A stretch of 64,000 nt of DNA from Catonia carolina (Eukaryota; Arthropoda; Insecta; Hemiptera; Achilidae), in contig JAQMRL010000003.1 in assembly GCA_035578175.1 (NCBI GenBank), forward strand, positions 22,921,419 to 22,985,418, in the 5' to 3' direction. Position 1 is the first letter of the stretch, and each line of letters starts with the position of its first letter. The notes under the pieces are model-generated. The model had not been told where the DNA came from. It made no database searches and saw only the letters and a program-made list of their open reading frames with translations. Both the position numbers and the translations under genes were made by a program. Below, one piece after another: positions 1 to 10,019 of this stretch.

Positions 1-85
1 CATTTACAATGTATGAAAAAATATTTGTATTATTGGAAACAGTCCGTTATGGAAACGATTAGTGCATGATGATATGAATCGACCT
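1..85 (+). mobile_element. Right end of a PIF/Harbinger-like element
   Basis: The first 85 bases match the right terminus of the Harbinger element at 53322-54074, including the block around GGAAACGATTAGTGCATGAT and the terminus ending CGACCT. It is followed by TAA at 86-88, a typical TWA target duplication for this superfamily. The left end lies outside the window, so size and coding content are unknown. Confidence 0.65.
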
Positions 86-160
86 TAAAGGTTTAAAAAA
101 AAGGTTGGAATCATATGCAATGGACTTAATGACTGCATTCATCAAAGCAAGTAAATATAC

Positions 161-926
161 TGTAACAAGATCGAGAAAAGACGGGATCGCTCACGAATCT
201 TCCAGAATTCCATTCATAAACATAGTTAAGAAATAATAAAATAACAATAACTTACACAATAAGATCAGTTTTGTAAATGACAGTTGTAACCATAAAAGTG
301 TCTATTCATTCATAAGGGTTGAAATAACTATCATAAAGTTCAGGTATACTATTGTGTACAGCTATTTTTATGAAGTTGTTTATGAGGTTGTTTACGTTTC
401 TATTTACAATAGTTGACTTGTTAACAAATGAATTTTTCTAGCATTTATTAATAAAGAGTTATTTTTGTACTTGAGTAGATTTTTCTACTTTGTTCTGGAA
501 CGATCTTTGTGAATGATAATAAAAGGAGGCCCCCGGGCGGCGGTCCAGTCAGTATTCGTGTGATCTTTGCCGTTTGATTGTCGAGGTGCGTAAACAGATT
601 ACGTATCCGAGTAAGATTGTTATACCGTCTCTTTGTTGTGTGTGTATTGTAAAGTTGACGTGTAGTTTTGTGAATTCAGTTTGTGTTGTATGTTAGTGTA
701 ATCTATAAAAGTGATTGTAAGTAGGCTAAGTAAGTTATTAAGTTATTTATTGTTTGTTATTTAGTTTAGGTGAATTATTAAATCATTTATTGTGTTATTT
801 AATTATAATTAGTTTAATCATTTATTTTGTAATCTTTTAGTCTAATAAATATTTGTAATTTGTAAATAGCGTATTAGTTATTTAATAACCTAGATCCCGA
901 AACGGACCTTAGCAATAAGTGTCACA
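161..926 (+). mobile_element. Solo LTR (family LTR-1), copy 1
   Basis: This 766-bp block starts TGTAACA and ends TGTCACA. It is flanked on both sides by the 4-bp direct repeat ATAC (157-160 and 927-930), as expected for Ty3/Gypsy-type integration. Its last 30 bases (AAACGGACCTTAG then TGTCACA) match the minus-strand LTR at 20824-21712. A TATA-like AATAAAAGG near 520 and AATAAA near 845 fit the promoter and polyadenylation parts of an LTR. No internal gag-pol lies next to it, so it is a solo LTR left by LTR-LTR recombination. The 4-bp TSD favours Gypsy, but without a polymerase the superfamily is inferred. Confidence 0.75.
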
Positions 927-930
927 ATAC

Positions 931-2050
931 CTTTAAATTTTTAAATACAGTATAACCTTCTCTGTTGCGGTTACGGTTACACAGGTTATTACACCAGTTA
1001 GTTTATTTCACATTATGTTTAATGAAGAACCTTTCATATTAAGAAAGACTAACTAAACTATTTTTTTATTAAGTACTACTAAAGTATTAATAAATAATAA
1101 ATACATAATAAATATATTATATATATATATATATATATAAAATATTAATAATAAATAATAAAGTAATAATTAATTACTACTAAAACTATTTTTTTAATTA
1201 AGAACCTTTTTAACCTTCGCCTTTACTTGTGAAAGCAAAATTTTATAATTCACAGGTAGTGATACCTCTAAAGAACCTAAAATAACTCTTTTTAGAAATA
1301 AACGTACTTTACATCCGTCTACTAAATTTTTGAAACGTGTATTAAACTTTGTGTTTCCCTCAAATCACTTTATTTCGCATTCTTCCATTATGCCTCACCT
1401 GTTTCATCCACCGCAATTTTGCGCTTTGTTGTATTGAACAGGACGCATTAACCGCGATCGTGAATGTTTTGGAACAAACACAGACATGTAGTTTCTCGTA
1501 AAATATCGTTTGTGTGTTAAATTGTTAATCATAATGTTAATTTTTTACTTCCCTTTTCACTTTGATTGAACATAATATGTAATCATTTTTGAATAATTTG
1601 AATTTTTCTCTAGCCTTTACAATTTCGATTATCCTAGCAAATATTTGATTGATTTGTGACATTTGATTTTTTCATTTTACTTATTCCATATTTTTTACTA
1701 TTCTGAATTCTTTTTCACCTCTTCATTCAGCAATCTGGGTCGATTGATAGATCGTAAACTGCCAGTTTCTTGTGTCCGTCCTTTTTACCTTGTCCACATC
1801 TATAAACCTATCACTTTTCTTTTCAATGTCCCTCTATTATAAATTACCACATTTGGATATTCTTCTCTATAGCTTCCCGATAAAGCATTTGCTATTTTTT
1901 CCCTTCAAGCTTCAGTCTTCTTATGATCTTTTTATCTGTTGCATATAGGCCTATTATTATTATAACATCTACAACACAGATTTTTTCTTTTTTTCACGTT
2001 CTGTAGTCACCATATTTTTTATTGATCTGTTGTTTATACTGTTATGTCTC
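931..2050. other. AT-rich stretch without a recognisable gene
   Basis: Very AT-rich sequence with a short (TA)n run near 1118-1138. I see no conserved coding block, only short chance open frames. Confidence 0.5.
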
Positions 2051-2210
2051 TCCTAGGTAGTGTAATGGTCAGCGCAACTGGCTTTAAGCAAGTTTTCATT
2101 TTGATTCCCGGTCAGTTCTCGCATTCTTTCCCCACTCATTTTCATCTATCACCCTTCTCATCGTCTACATTAGCAGTAATTGTAAAACGGTCGGACGTAA
2201 AACAAAAGAA
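2051..2210 (+). repeat. SINE-B copy (tRNA-derived), diverged
   Basis: The head is tRNA-like, with a B-box-like TTTTGATTCCCGGTCAG. The body runs CTCATTTTCATCTATCACCC and the 3' end is CGGTCGGACGTAAAACAAAAG. The same tail occurs at 35447-35618 (minus) and 48660-48823 (plus), which defines the family. The TSD is not clear. Confidence 0.7.
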
Positions 2211-2469
2211 GTCCATCATCCATCCATACCATCTATCAAAAAATCTATATTCGTCTTTTGAATTTTCTTGTCTTATCCTGTTGATGTTCAAGTCTCTAAT
2301 ACTACTCGTATTTCAGTATTATTGAAATATTATATTACTTATTTTCAATAATACCTGCAACATTTAAAAAAGACATTTTCAGATACAACACTCATTTTCA
2401 TAATTTTTTTCATATACCTATTGTCTTGTCACTTTAAAATGTACATGCCTTCGTCACACTCTCCGGGTG

Positions 2470-2755
2470 TCAATTCAGCTATTAACAGCTGGTTTAAAGC
2501 TGATTCGGAGGTTTAAGTTCAGGCGAAGGTTTATGGAGACGAAAGTTCCATGGTTCAAACCTTAGTAAAGGTATAAAATTATATTAGTAATATAGTTACT
2601 TTTGTACGGATTTTAATAAAAGACAGTGGTTACCGATGTACTTTAGGTTCAATCAACTACACCGATTCTGTACATCCCCATCTCATCAGATCATGTGGTT
2701 GCTTATTTTAAATTGAATAGATTGCAACACATAAATATTACGGATTAAAAAAAAA
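2470..2755 (+). repeat. SINE-A copy, degenerate
   Basis: It matches the SINE-A consensus visible at 24607, 54179 and 61905: a B box (GGTTCAAACC), then CTTAGTAAAGGTA, a block ACAGTGGTTACCGATGTACTTT, and a tail AGATTGCAACACA followed by an A run. The head is diverged and carries a partial AGCTG inverted repeat. Confidence 0.65.
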
Positions 2756-2759
2756 TTGT

Positions 2760-3778
2760 TGTTTATTATTTGATTGTTCTGAGTAAATTAGATTGAAACC
2801 TTTGATGATTTTTATGTTTGACTGGTTTAGTATGTCAAAGAACTGGATTCCATGTTCAAATTGGTTTAAGAATAGTTTTGTATAATAGTAATTTATTGTG
2901 TCATGTGTTGATCGATTTCCCAGAATACACTAAAAAAATATTTAGTGATTGTTCAGAAAGTACAAAATTTAATGTATTCAAAGATTCGTTTTTCATATTT
3001 TATAATGTTCATTAACGTTATTTAACATGTGGATAATACAAAGTGCTTTCTAATTATCTGGCAACGTACCTACCTTACTTGGAGTTGCTGAATTAACACA
3101 AACGTAGTTTGGAATTTCTGTGATACGCTGTTTAAGTTGTGTTCTCAGATTTTGTGTTTATGTTATGTAACAAATCCATAATTTTTTCAATACTCGTATA
3201 TTCCAAAAATTAAACTTCAACGAATCACACATAATTTAATTTTAATTTAAAAAAACTAATTCATGTAGATTTATCTGACATTTTAAAATTTAATTAAGCG
3301 TTCTTTGATTGACTTAATTTTAAATTATAGCCCTTCCACAATTGAATTATTCAAAATTATAATTCAATTTAATCATGATATCGGGAAATAATTAAAATCT
3401 GACATATGATAGAGATTGGTAAACACCGAACAACCCGCTATTATTTGTCAATTATCCTGCGGGATTTAATTTCGTTCCCTTTTACAAACGCAAAAAGTAC
3501 AAAATAATGTAATAATGTTTGTACTTTAAATAGAATTATTGTAGTCTTTGTCAAATTTAAAACATCATCATGAATTTGTATTTTTAAAATTTTGTTTTCA
3601 AAGTCTAATTAAAAGTGATGTATTTAGTAAATTGGAAAGAACTATTTAATGCACCATTTAGCTATCACTTAGAAGAGTAAAAATGAAAATTTAATTTTTC
3701 AGGTACGCAGTCACCATTTGTTTGTATTTATCAAGTAGCCTGTACATCCAAAAGTTATTATATTCCTTACTAAATGAT
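2760..3778. other. AT-rich stretch, nothing recognised
   Basis: Several short open frames occur (for example 2818-3015), but none has a recognisable domain or splice-compatible context. Confidence 0.45.
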
Positions 3779-3790
3779 ATTATTGTACTT

Positions 3791-4327
3791 CTTCTTCTTC
3801 CAGTGCCTATCCGTTACCGAATGTTGGCAATCATTCAGGCAATGATGATTTTGTTGACAGCCGCTTTAAACAATTCAGAGGTGGATACTGAAAACCATGT
3901 CGTTAAATTTTTCAGCCAGGATATTCGTCTTCGCCCAACGCCTCTCCTGCCATGCACTTTCCCCTGAACTATGCCTTTCAGCAGCTTGTATTTAGTTTCA
4001 TTTCTCATGATGTGTCCTAGGTATTCAAATTTTCTTCTTTTGACTGTGTACATTATTTCAATCTTTTTATTTAGTTTTTGAAGAACTCTCTCATTGGATA
4101 TTTTATCTGTCCATGATATTCTCAGGATTCTTCTGTAGGTCCACATCTCAAATGACTCCAGTTTCTTTGCTGTTGCTTCACTGAGAGTCCAAGATTCTAC
4201 TCCATATAGCAAGATGGAAAATACATAGCATCGAAGTAGTCTAATTTTCAATTCAAGGTTCAAGTTGTGTGTCTTGAACAGTTTTGATATTTGGTTGAAC
4301 GCTGATCTGGCTTTTTCAATCCTTTCA
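3791..4327 (-). mobile_element. 5'-truncated non-LTR retrotransposon, ORF2 C-terminus
   Basis: The minus strand encodes about 165 residues after the flank, of the type annotated in insects as endonuclease-reverse transcriptase. They correspond to the region downstream of the RT active site. Recognisable segments are RLLRCYVFSILLYGVESWTL, then FEMWTYRRILRISWTDKI, EYLGHIMRNE and a basic GRRGVGRRRISWLKNL. The copy ends in a (GAA)n-like tail next to 3791. It is bounded by a perfect 12-bp direct repeat ATTATTGTACTT (3779-3790 and 4328-4339), which proves retrotransposition and marks the 5' truncation point. The apparent ATG of the open frame lies in host flank, so this is not a gene. The 3' part of the frame is still open, which suggests a fairly young insertion. 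Confidence 0.85.
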
Positions 4328-4339
4328 ATTATTGTACTT

Positions 4340-4984
4340 AAAGACACATAAATGCAAAATTGTTCAATTACATTTCCTCAAAATTTTCAGGGGACAGAAA
4401 TAAGTTTAAATCAATCTTATGATTGATCTGAGCATACTTCTGTAGAGATACGTGGAGTGAACATCCGTTTTACAGATAGTATACAGCAGTAGGATTTAAA
4501 TCAAATCACTGAGATTGAAATTTAATAAATATTATTATCATTTTTATTAAAAGTTTTTAAAATGAACCCTTCTTTCATATGATATTGTAACGTGTATTAC
4601 CGATTCTTTTAAGGATATGTTGAAAATAATAGGTAAAAAATTTTCGTTTAAAATTAATCTCAACTACTTTACGTATTTATTAACACGTTAATTACTTAGA
4701 ATAAATTATTATACCTATTCATGATAGAACTCGACACAAAATATTGTTAACAAAACTTAATTGCCCCATCACACTATTGCTGAGCCCATACATTGTTCTT
4801 TTTTCTTGACGTCTTAACTGTTTTTAAAACTGGAAAATTTAGAAATTTAAGGTAATTATTCATTTGAAAACTTATACTAAGAACTAAAGCCCTAAACATT
4901 TAGGTATAATGACCATAGCAGTCAATGCTTGATAAACGTAATTAACAATAACAAAATACTTTTTTATTTTGTTGTACCCTACTT
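4340..4984. other. AT-rich stretch, nothing recognised
   Basis: No coding, RNA or repeat signature is visible beyond low-complexity AT sequence. Confidence 0.4.
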
Positions 4985-5165
4985 TATTGAAAATTTAGTA
5001 TCTGTTATTACAATATTATAAACATTTCTAAATATGACACTTACGGTTTTAAAACTTAAATTACTTGTTGGAGCTTGCAGTCATCACTAGTCATACAACT
5101 GGCCAAGAACATCCCTTGACCAGAAGCGTTTTAAACGTTTGTGCTGAGTACCCGGTATCGCTTTT
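4985..5165 (+). repeat. Repeat E, plus copy
   Basis: The block containing TTACAATATTATAAACATTTC, then TTTCTAAATATG, GCAGTCATCACTA, TGGCCAAGAA and GTGCTGAGTACC matches the reverse strand of 57115-57300 at high similarity over about 180 bp. It is an interspersed repeat of unknown class. Most of the copy lacks an open frame shared with its partner. Confidence 0.65.
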
Positions 5166-5169
5166 ATAC

Positions 5170-6384
5170 AATAAACGTCGCCTTAGAATGCACTTGCTCT
5201 CTCTGTCATTCGGCACTACTATACCGAAGAAAAACATTGGCCCACTCCCTGACATGTACATTGTGTTACTATTGTACGTTATACTGTAAAGTACAATGTT
5301 TGTATAAAAGCATGCCTAATGCTCCACGCACCTCGCTTTGCAATAGTTTTCTCACTCTCACTAAAGTGCATTCATACAGGACGGTTTTTGAATTAACGTA
5401 ATCTTTTTTTCATCACCACGAGTTTGACAAACAATGTTTCTGTTTATAGTAGTATAATAAATCCTGTATTGTACACGTTTTATATGAATTGTTTCGCGAC
5501 GTCATTTACTTCTAAACAAACTAAAAAGTAATATTCTCTTACGTAAGACTCATGGAAAATATCCTACGGAGATAGATACTTCAGTGTTCTAGATATCACA
5601 ATATTATAATATTTTGATACTTAGGACAATGTGTGAACAATCATAAGTGTCACATTCGCCAGTAAATTATATTTCCGACTTAGTTCAGGTTGAATGTAAA
5701 TATCTTAGAAATATTATTATTATTACCGCAATTCATAATTAACATGTATATTAATGGTGTAATATTGTGATTATTATTATTACAACCGGTATTAGTGTCA
5801 TAATTATTATAATAGCTACTCTAAGAATATTACAATAGAATATTGAAATAATACTGTACAGTATGTACATTCTAAAATAACATTCAGTCGCATTGTGGTG
5901 GATGCTATTATAACCTCATTGTTGTCTTCAGTCCGAACTAAACCAAAACAATTCAAACCAAAGACGAGAAACCATGTTGCTAACAATAAAACCATTCCGC
6001 GCTACCAGCCAGAGGAAGAGAAGTGAAATTGTAATGTGACATTTTCCAACGAACAATCATGAGAGAATTCTGGACTTGTTATTATTGTTATGTAGTTGTT
6101 GTTTGCGTTTCTATTTCTGCTGTTTTGTGTTAAATGTGGGCAAGAGAATGAAAGGGATTTGTAGATGAACATTAGTAATTTGGATTCCAAATCAAATACA
6201 AAACCACATATAAGCTATAATCTATCAAAATATTCAATTAATATTTTACGCAGTCAACATAATATTATTCTGAATACGTCTGTGATGCTACATGTCAGAG
6301 TAATGTGAATTTTAGTAGTAGTAAACAATTAAACGTAATAGATTCTCACAGTTATTGAGTTAGTATTTTTTATCTGACTTTTCA
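5170..6384. other. AT-rich stretch with ATT microsatellite-like runs
   Basis: ATT/TTA-rich runs near 5715-5830 and no recognised gene. The open frames at 5065-5401 overlap repeat E and its edge and are not convincing. Confidence 0.4.
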
Positions 6385-7912
6385 GTGTTCCTTATTATAT
6401 GTCCACAACTCCGTGGAAATTCAAGGACAAACAATAAAAATGCTGAGATTCGCCGGTGATATAGTAGTATTAGCTGAGACAAAGAAAGAACTAGAGGATA
6501 TCTTTAAATGGAAAGAATGAGATCATGAGAGAGGATTACTTCATGAAAAGTAATGACAAAACGGAAGTGTTGTACAGCAGCAAGAGTGGTTTAGAAAAGA
6601 TGGGAAATTTAAAAGTACGCAACGAAAACATTCAGGCAGTTGGGAAATTCTACTATATAGGGAGTAAAATAACAAAGGATGGTAGAAGCACAAGTGATAT
6701 CAAAAGTAGAATTGCTCAAGCTAGAAAAGCCTTTGAAATGAAAAACAGCTTACTGACTGCAAACATTGACTCACAGATTAGGAAAAAATTTTGAAAACAC
6801 TATGTTTGGAGTGTAGCACTATACGGGAGTTAAACGTGGGTGATAGGGGCTGTAGAAAGGAAGAGGATAGAAGCTTTTGAATTGTGGTATTATAGGAAAA
6901 TCTTAAAGATTAAGCGGGTGGACAAAATAAGTAATTCAGAGGTTAATAAATGAGTGGATGAAAGAAGCAGTACATGGAAATGTCTTACCAGAAGAAGGGA
7001 TAGGCTATTGGGGTATATCTTAAGACATCCAGGTATTGGTCTATAAGAAATGTAGGGTAATATTGAGGGAGTAGATTGTAGGGGAGATAAAGGTTAGTAT
7101 ATATAAAGCAAATTACAAAAGATGTAGGGTGTTACAGGTATGTAGATATGAAACGACTTGCGCAAGATAAAACAGCTTGGAGAACTGCATCAAATCAGTT
7201 AAGAGGCTGATGACAAAAAAAAACTCCGTGGAACCTGGATAATAAACCGACCCTTACACACACAAACACACACGCACAGCAACTTGCCTGAACTGCGTTC
7301 TACATTCCTCAATAGCATCACCTTTTATAGGGGCTTGACTGCAATACGACTATTTTAGTTGTACTTATTTTTAACAAAATTGTGTAATAATTTTCAAAAT
7401 CTAAGTATTATTCCTTGAAAAATGAGTCCAAGCACGGTGTAAATGTGAAAATCCTTAGTATTTCCTGAGCTATTTAATTTTATAAACACGACAGTGTTAA
7501 TTCAATATTACGTTTTGATAAGTTTAAAGAAATAAGCTGTAATAATTGTTACATTTATAGCAATAATAATAATAATAATAATTTGTTAAATTTGTTATAT
7601 TATTGAACAATGGCAGTCAAAATGAAATCCAACACCGGAAATGCTTAGGATTATCACAATGACCCCGTGTTTGGACTAATTATTTAAGGAGTAACATGTA
7701 GATTTCGAAAGTTGTAATACAATTTTGTTAAAGATAATTACAACCAAAATGGTAATATTGCAGTCAATTATTGCCTAGTAAGTGACTCAGTACTGAGGAT
7801 GTAGAACACCGCTAAGGCAGGTACACGGGGTGCTGCTCCGCACGCGAGTGTATGTGTGTAAGGGTCGGTTTATGATACAGGTTTCACGAAACTGTGGACA
7901 TTGGAAACTGTG
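6385..7912. mobile_element. Inverted-repeat DNA element interrupted by a LINE
   Basis: The left arm (about 6400-6418 plus 7234-7318) is the reverse complement of the right arm (about 7785-7910). Shared blocks include TAAACCGACCCTTACACACA and TTCTACAT-CCTCA. Arms of roughly 100 bp enclose about 470 bp of non-coding sequence. This is a non-autonomous, long-TIR element of unknown superfamily. The left arm is split by the LINE fragment at 6419-7221. Exact outer ends and TSD could not be fixed. Confidence 0.6.
6419..7221 (+). mobile_element. Truncated non-LTR retrotransposon (RT fragment) with poly(A)
   Basis: The 5' end of this fragment encodes the RT palm motif as MLRFAGDIVVLAETKKELED, the FADD box with its second residue changed from the usual A-D to G-D. 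Next comes the thumb/connection region (GNLKVRNENIQAVGKFYYIG and SKITKDGRSTSDIKSRIAQA). Later parts are broken by stops and frameshifts. It ends in an A run at 7214-7221. A perfect 12-bp direct repeat AACTCCGTGGAA flanks it (6407-6418 and 7222-7233), so it is a retrotransposed, 5'-truncated copy. It landed inside the left arm of the inverted-repeat element described at 6385-7912 and is therefore younger than that element. Confidence 0.85.
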
Positions 7913-8877
7913 GTTAGGATCTTACTATCTATTTTACTTGGCAAAATAAACGATACCAAAAATTATTATTTTTATCGATCGAAAATGAATGTGTTGTAAG
8001 TTTTGAATTTTGATGATAAGTTATTGTTTAAAATTTAAAAACAACTTATTGTGAAGCACTGATAAATGTGTCTCAGTTAATAATTATATAGAATGGGTAT
8101 TCATTTGCACAAGAAAGAGGGTTACAGAACGTATTACACTGCTATAAACTATATATTTGTTTACTATATTGTTGGTCAAACCCGTGTTGATGAAAGTGTT
8201 GCACGTGGAAAGTAAGTGCTGTTTATAGTTGTTGCAAGATTCTAATTATTAAAGTATACTATTCTATTTTGTTCTACACTTACGGAAGCTATCGGCTAAT
8301 AAACAGGCTGTTAACTTATTGCGAGACAAGTAATACTGGTAGTATTCCTGTGGAATGGAGAAAGCTTATTTTCGCACCATATAATATAGCACCGTTGTTC
8401 TGGCTAAACAATCTTTCCATGATAAACAGTACTCATGGTTAGTATCAACGTTACCTACTTTAATGGCTGAAAAGAAATGATTTGCTCCACCACTGCACCC
8501 CACAGAGGCATACTTGGCAAAATCAGCAGTACACTATATATTTTTCTGTAAAACTTCAAAATTGGTTTTCGGTATAATGCTAATTAAAAATAGACAAACA
8601 TCCTTAAAATTCCTTGGAATTCCGTAACACGAAAGACAATTTCAAGATCCCAATGAATGTTAAAAAATAACTCATATTCTATATTTAACGAGTTGACGTT
8701 TGACGAAATATCTTTTGTGTGTTTTGCTAAATAAATGTCAAAGAATTATCATTTTCAAGGCTCTGATAGTCGAGGAGTTATATTCGCAGTCCCCTCTCTC
8801 TTTAGTTGTTGTCTTTTGCTAAAATACATTAAGGGTACTGATACAAATGTTATATTTTGTTTTATTTTTGTTTACAG
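7913..8877. other. AT-rich stretch upstream of the first exon
   Basis: No repeat or coding signal is recognised. The last 40 bases become T-rich and end in the acceptor of the exon at 8878. Confidence 0.4.
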
Positions 8878-8927
8878 GAAATAGAACGTTGGCACGATCG
8901 AAAAGAGAGGGCTCCAATAATTCTAAG
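8878..8927 (+). CDS. Short internal exon of an unidentified host gene
   Basis: A T-rich tract ending TTTACAG precedes 8878, and the donor AAG|GTAAAA follows 8927, giving a 50-base exon. Only one frame both stays open and continues into the next exon: two bases finish an incoming codon, then 16 codons read NRTLARSKREGSNNSK, ending on a codon boundary. The second frame hits a stop at once. The third is open here but would run into a stop in the 43026 exon. The peptide is basic and serine-rich, as in a linker or alternative segment. I do not recognise the family. The exon is short, so it could be a chance pair of splice-like sites. The phase agreement with the two downstream exons is the main support. 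Confidence 0.5.
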
Positions 8928-9614
8928 GTAAAATATTATACTTTTGTTTTATAACTTAAATCATCAATCAAAGAAAACTGCACTTATACTTTTTATTTTT
9001 GTTTCTGTTGTACGTCAGAATATTTTGCACAATTATCAAATCTATTCATTGATTAGTCTTCATTTTGAGTTGTTTCATGTGCCACCAGCTAAATATTTTA
9101 TTTTCTGTAAAATTCAATATTACAAAATCTTAGGACCTGGTTCAACAAAACCTCTTCACAACGCTTTTGTATTGATGTTGACAAAGTAATAACTTCTATG
9201 ATGATCGCCAATATTCGTAACGGATAGGCAATCTAAGAAGAAAAAGTGTAATAGGAATTTTCGTAGCTTTACTATTTCATTGCACATAAAAATTAATAAT
9301 TAGATAAATTTTACCATTCTAACAGGTTTTGATGAAGGAGTATCAAAATCTTTCGTTAAAATTAAATTTTTTAAGTTTAGGAAAGTATTATTTGAAAAAT
9401 TAGAAGAATTTTTGAATATTCGTATATTTCCAAACGTTTGGCCTTTTGTTTTAAGCTTGATAAACATTAGCTTCTAACAAAAAAAGTTTTTTTCATTTTG
9501 TGTGTTTCTGTGAATCTATCTGTTTTTATAGAACAGTGAGTATATCTGGTGTATTTGTAAGTCGTAAGTGTTTGTTTTGTTCTTGACATGAAAGTATTAA
9601 AATAAATCTATATG

Positions 9615-10015
9615 GTGTAGTCGGAGCAGTCCCCTGTGTGTTTCACTGTTGTCTAGTTGATTGCCTCTGTGTTCGGAAGATTTTCAAGTCGTATTTGGTA
9701 ACTGGTGCAACATTTTTGTATTTCTTCTTGTACTGTGAGAGTGTTTGTGTCTCTGTGTACTATAGAGTTGGATATGTACCGTGATGAGTCTGTGATGTTG
9801 GGAAGTTTTTTGGGCTAAAATGTTTGAGATTATTGCAATGTTTTTGTGACTGTTTCTTTCCCAGAGTTTTATCCCGTATTTCCACACAGGTTTGAGTACT
9901 GTTTTGTAAATGAGTAGTTTATTTTGGGGCAACAATTTAGGTTGTCCGTTTAGCATTCAATACATATGTTTGTATTTTATTACTGATTTCTTTTGCTCCA
10001 TGTGTGAGTCATCTA
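9615..10015 (-). pseudogene. Jockey-type LINE, RT C-terminal remnant
   Basis: On the minus strand a decayed frame reads LLPQNKLLIYKTVLKPVWKY, then GIKLWERNSHKNIAIIS. This is the conserved region of Jockey-clade ORF2 just after the RT (usual form: NKLLLYKAVLKPIWTYGIQLWG). Weak similarity continues downstream to about 9615 (NTEAIN, then VKHTGDCSDY), the place of the NLLDNSE-type segment at the end of Jockey ORF2. Stops and shifts make it non-functional. The upstream part (10020 to 10400) is not recognisable, so it is 5' truncated or eroded. Confidence 0.65.
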
Positions 10016-10019
10016 CGTT

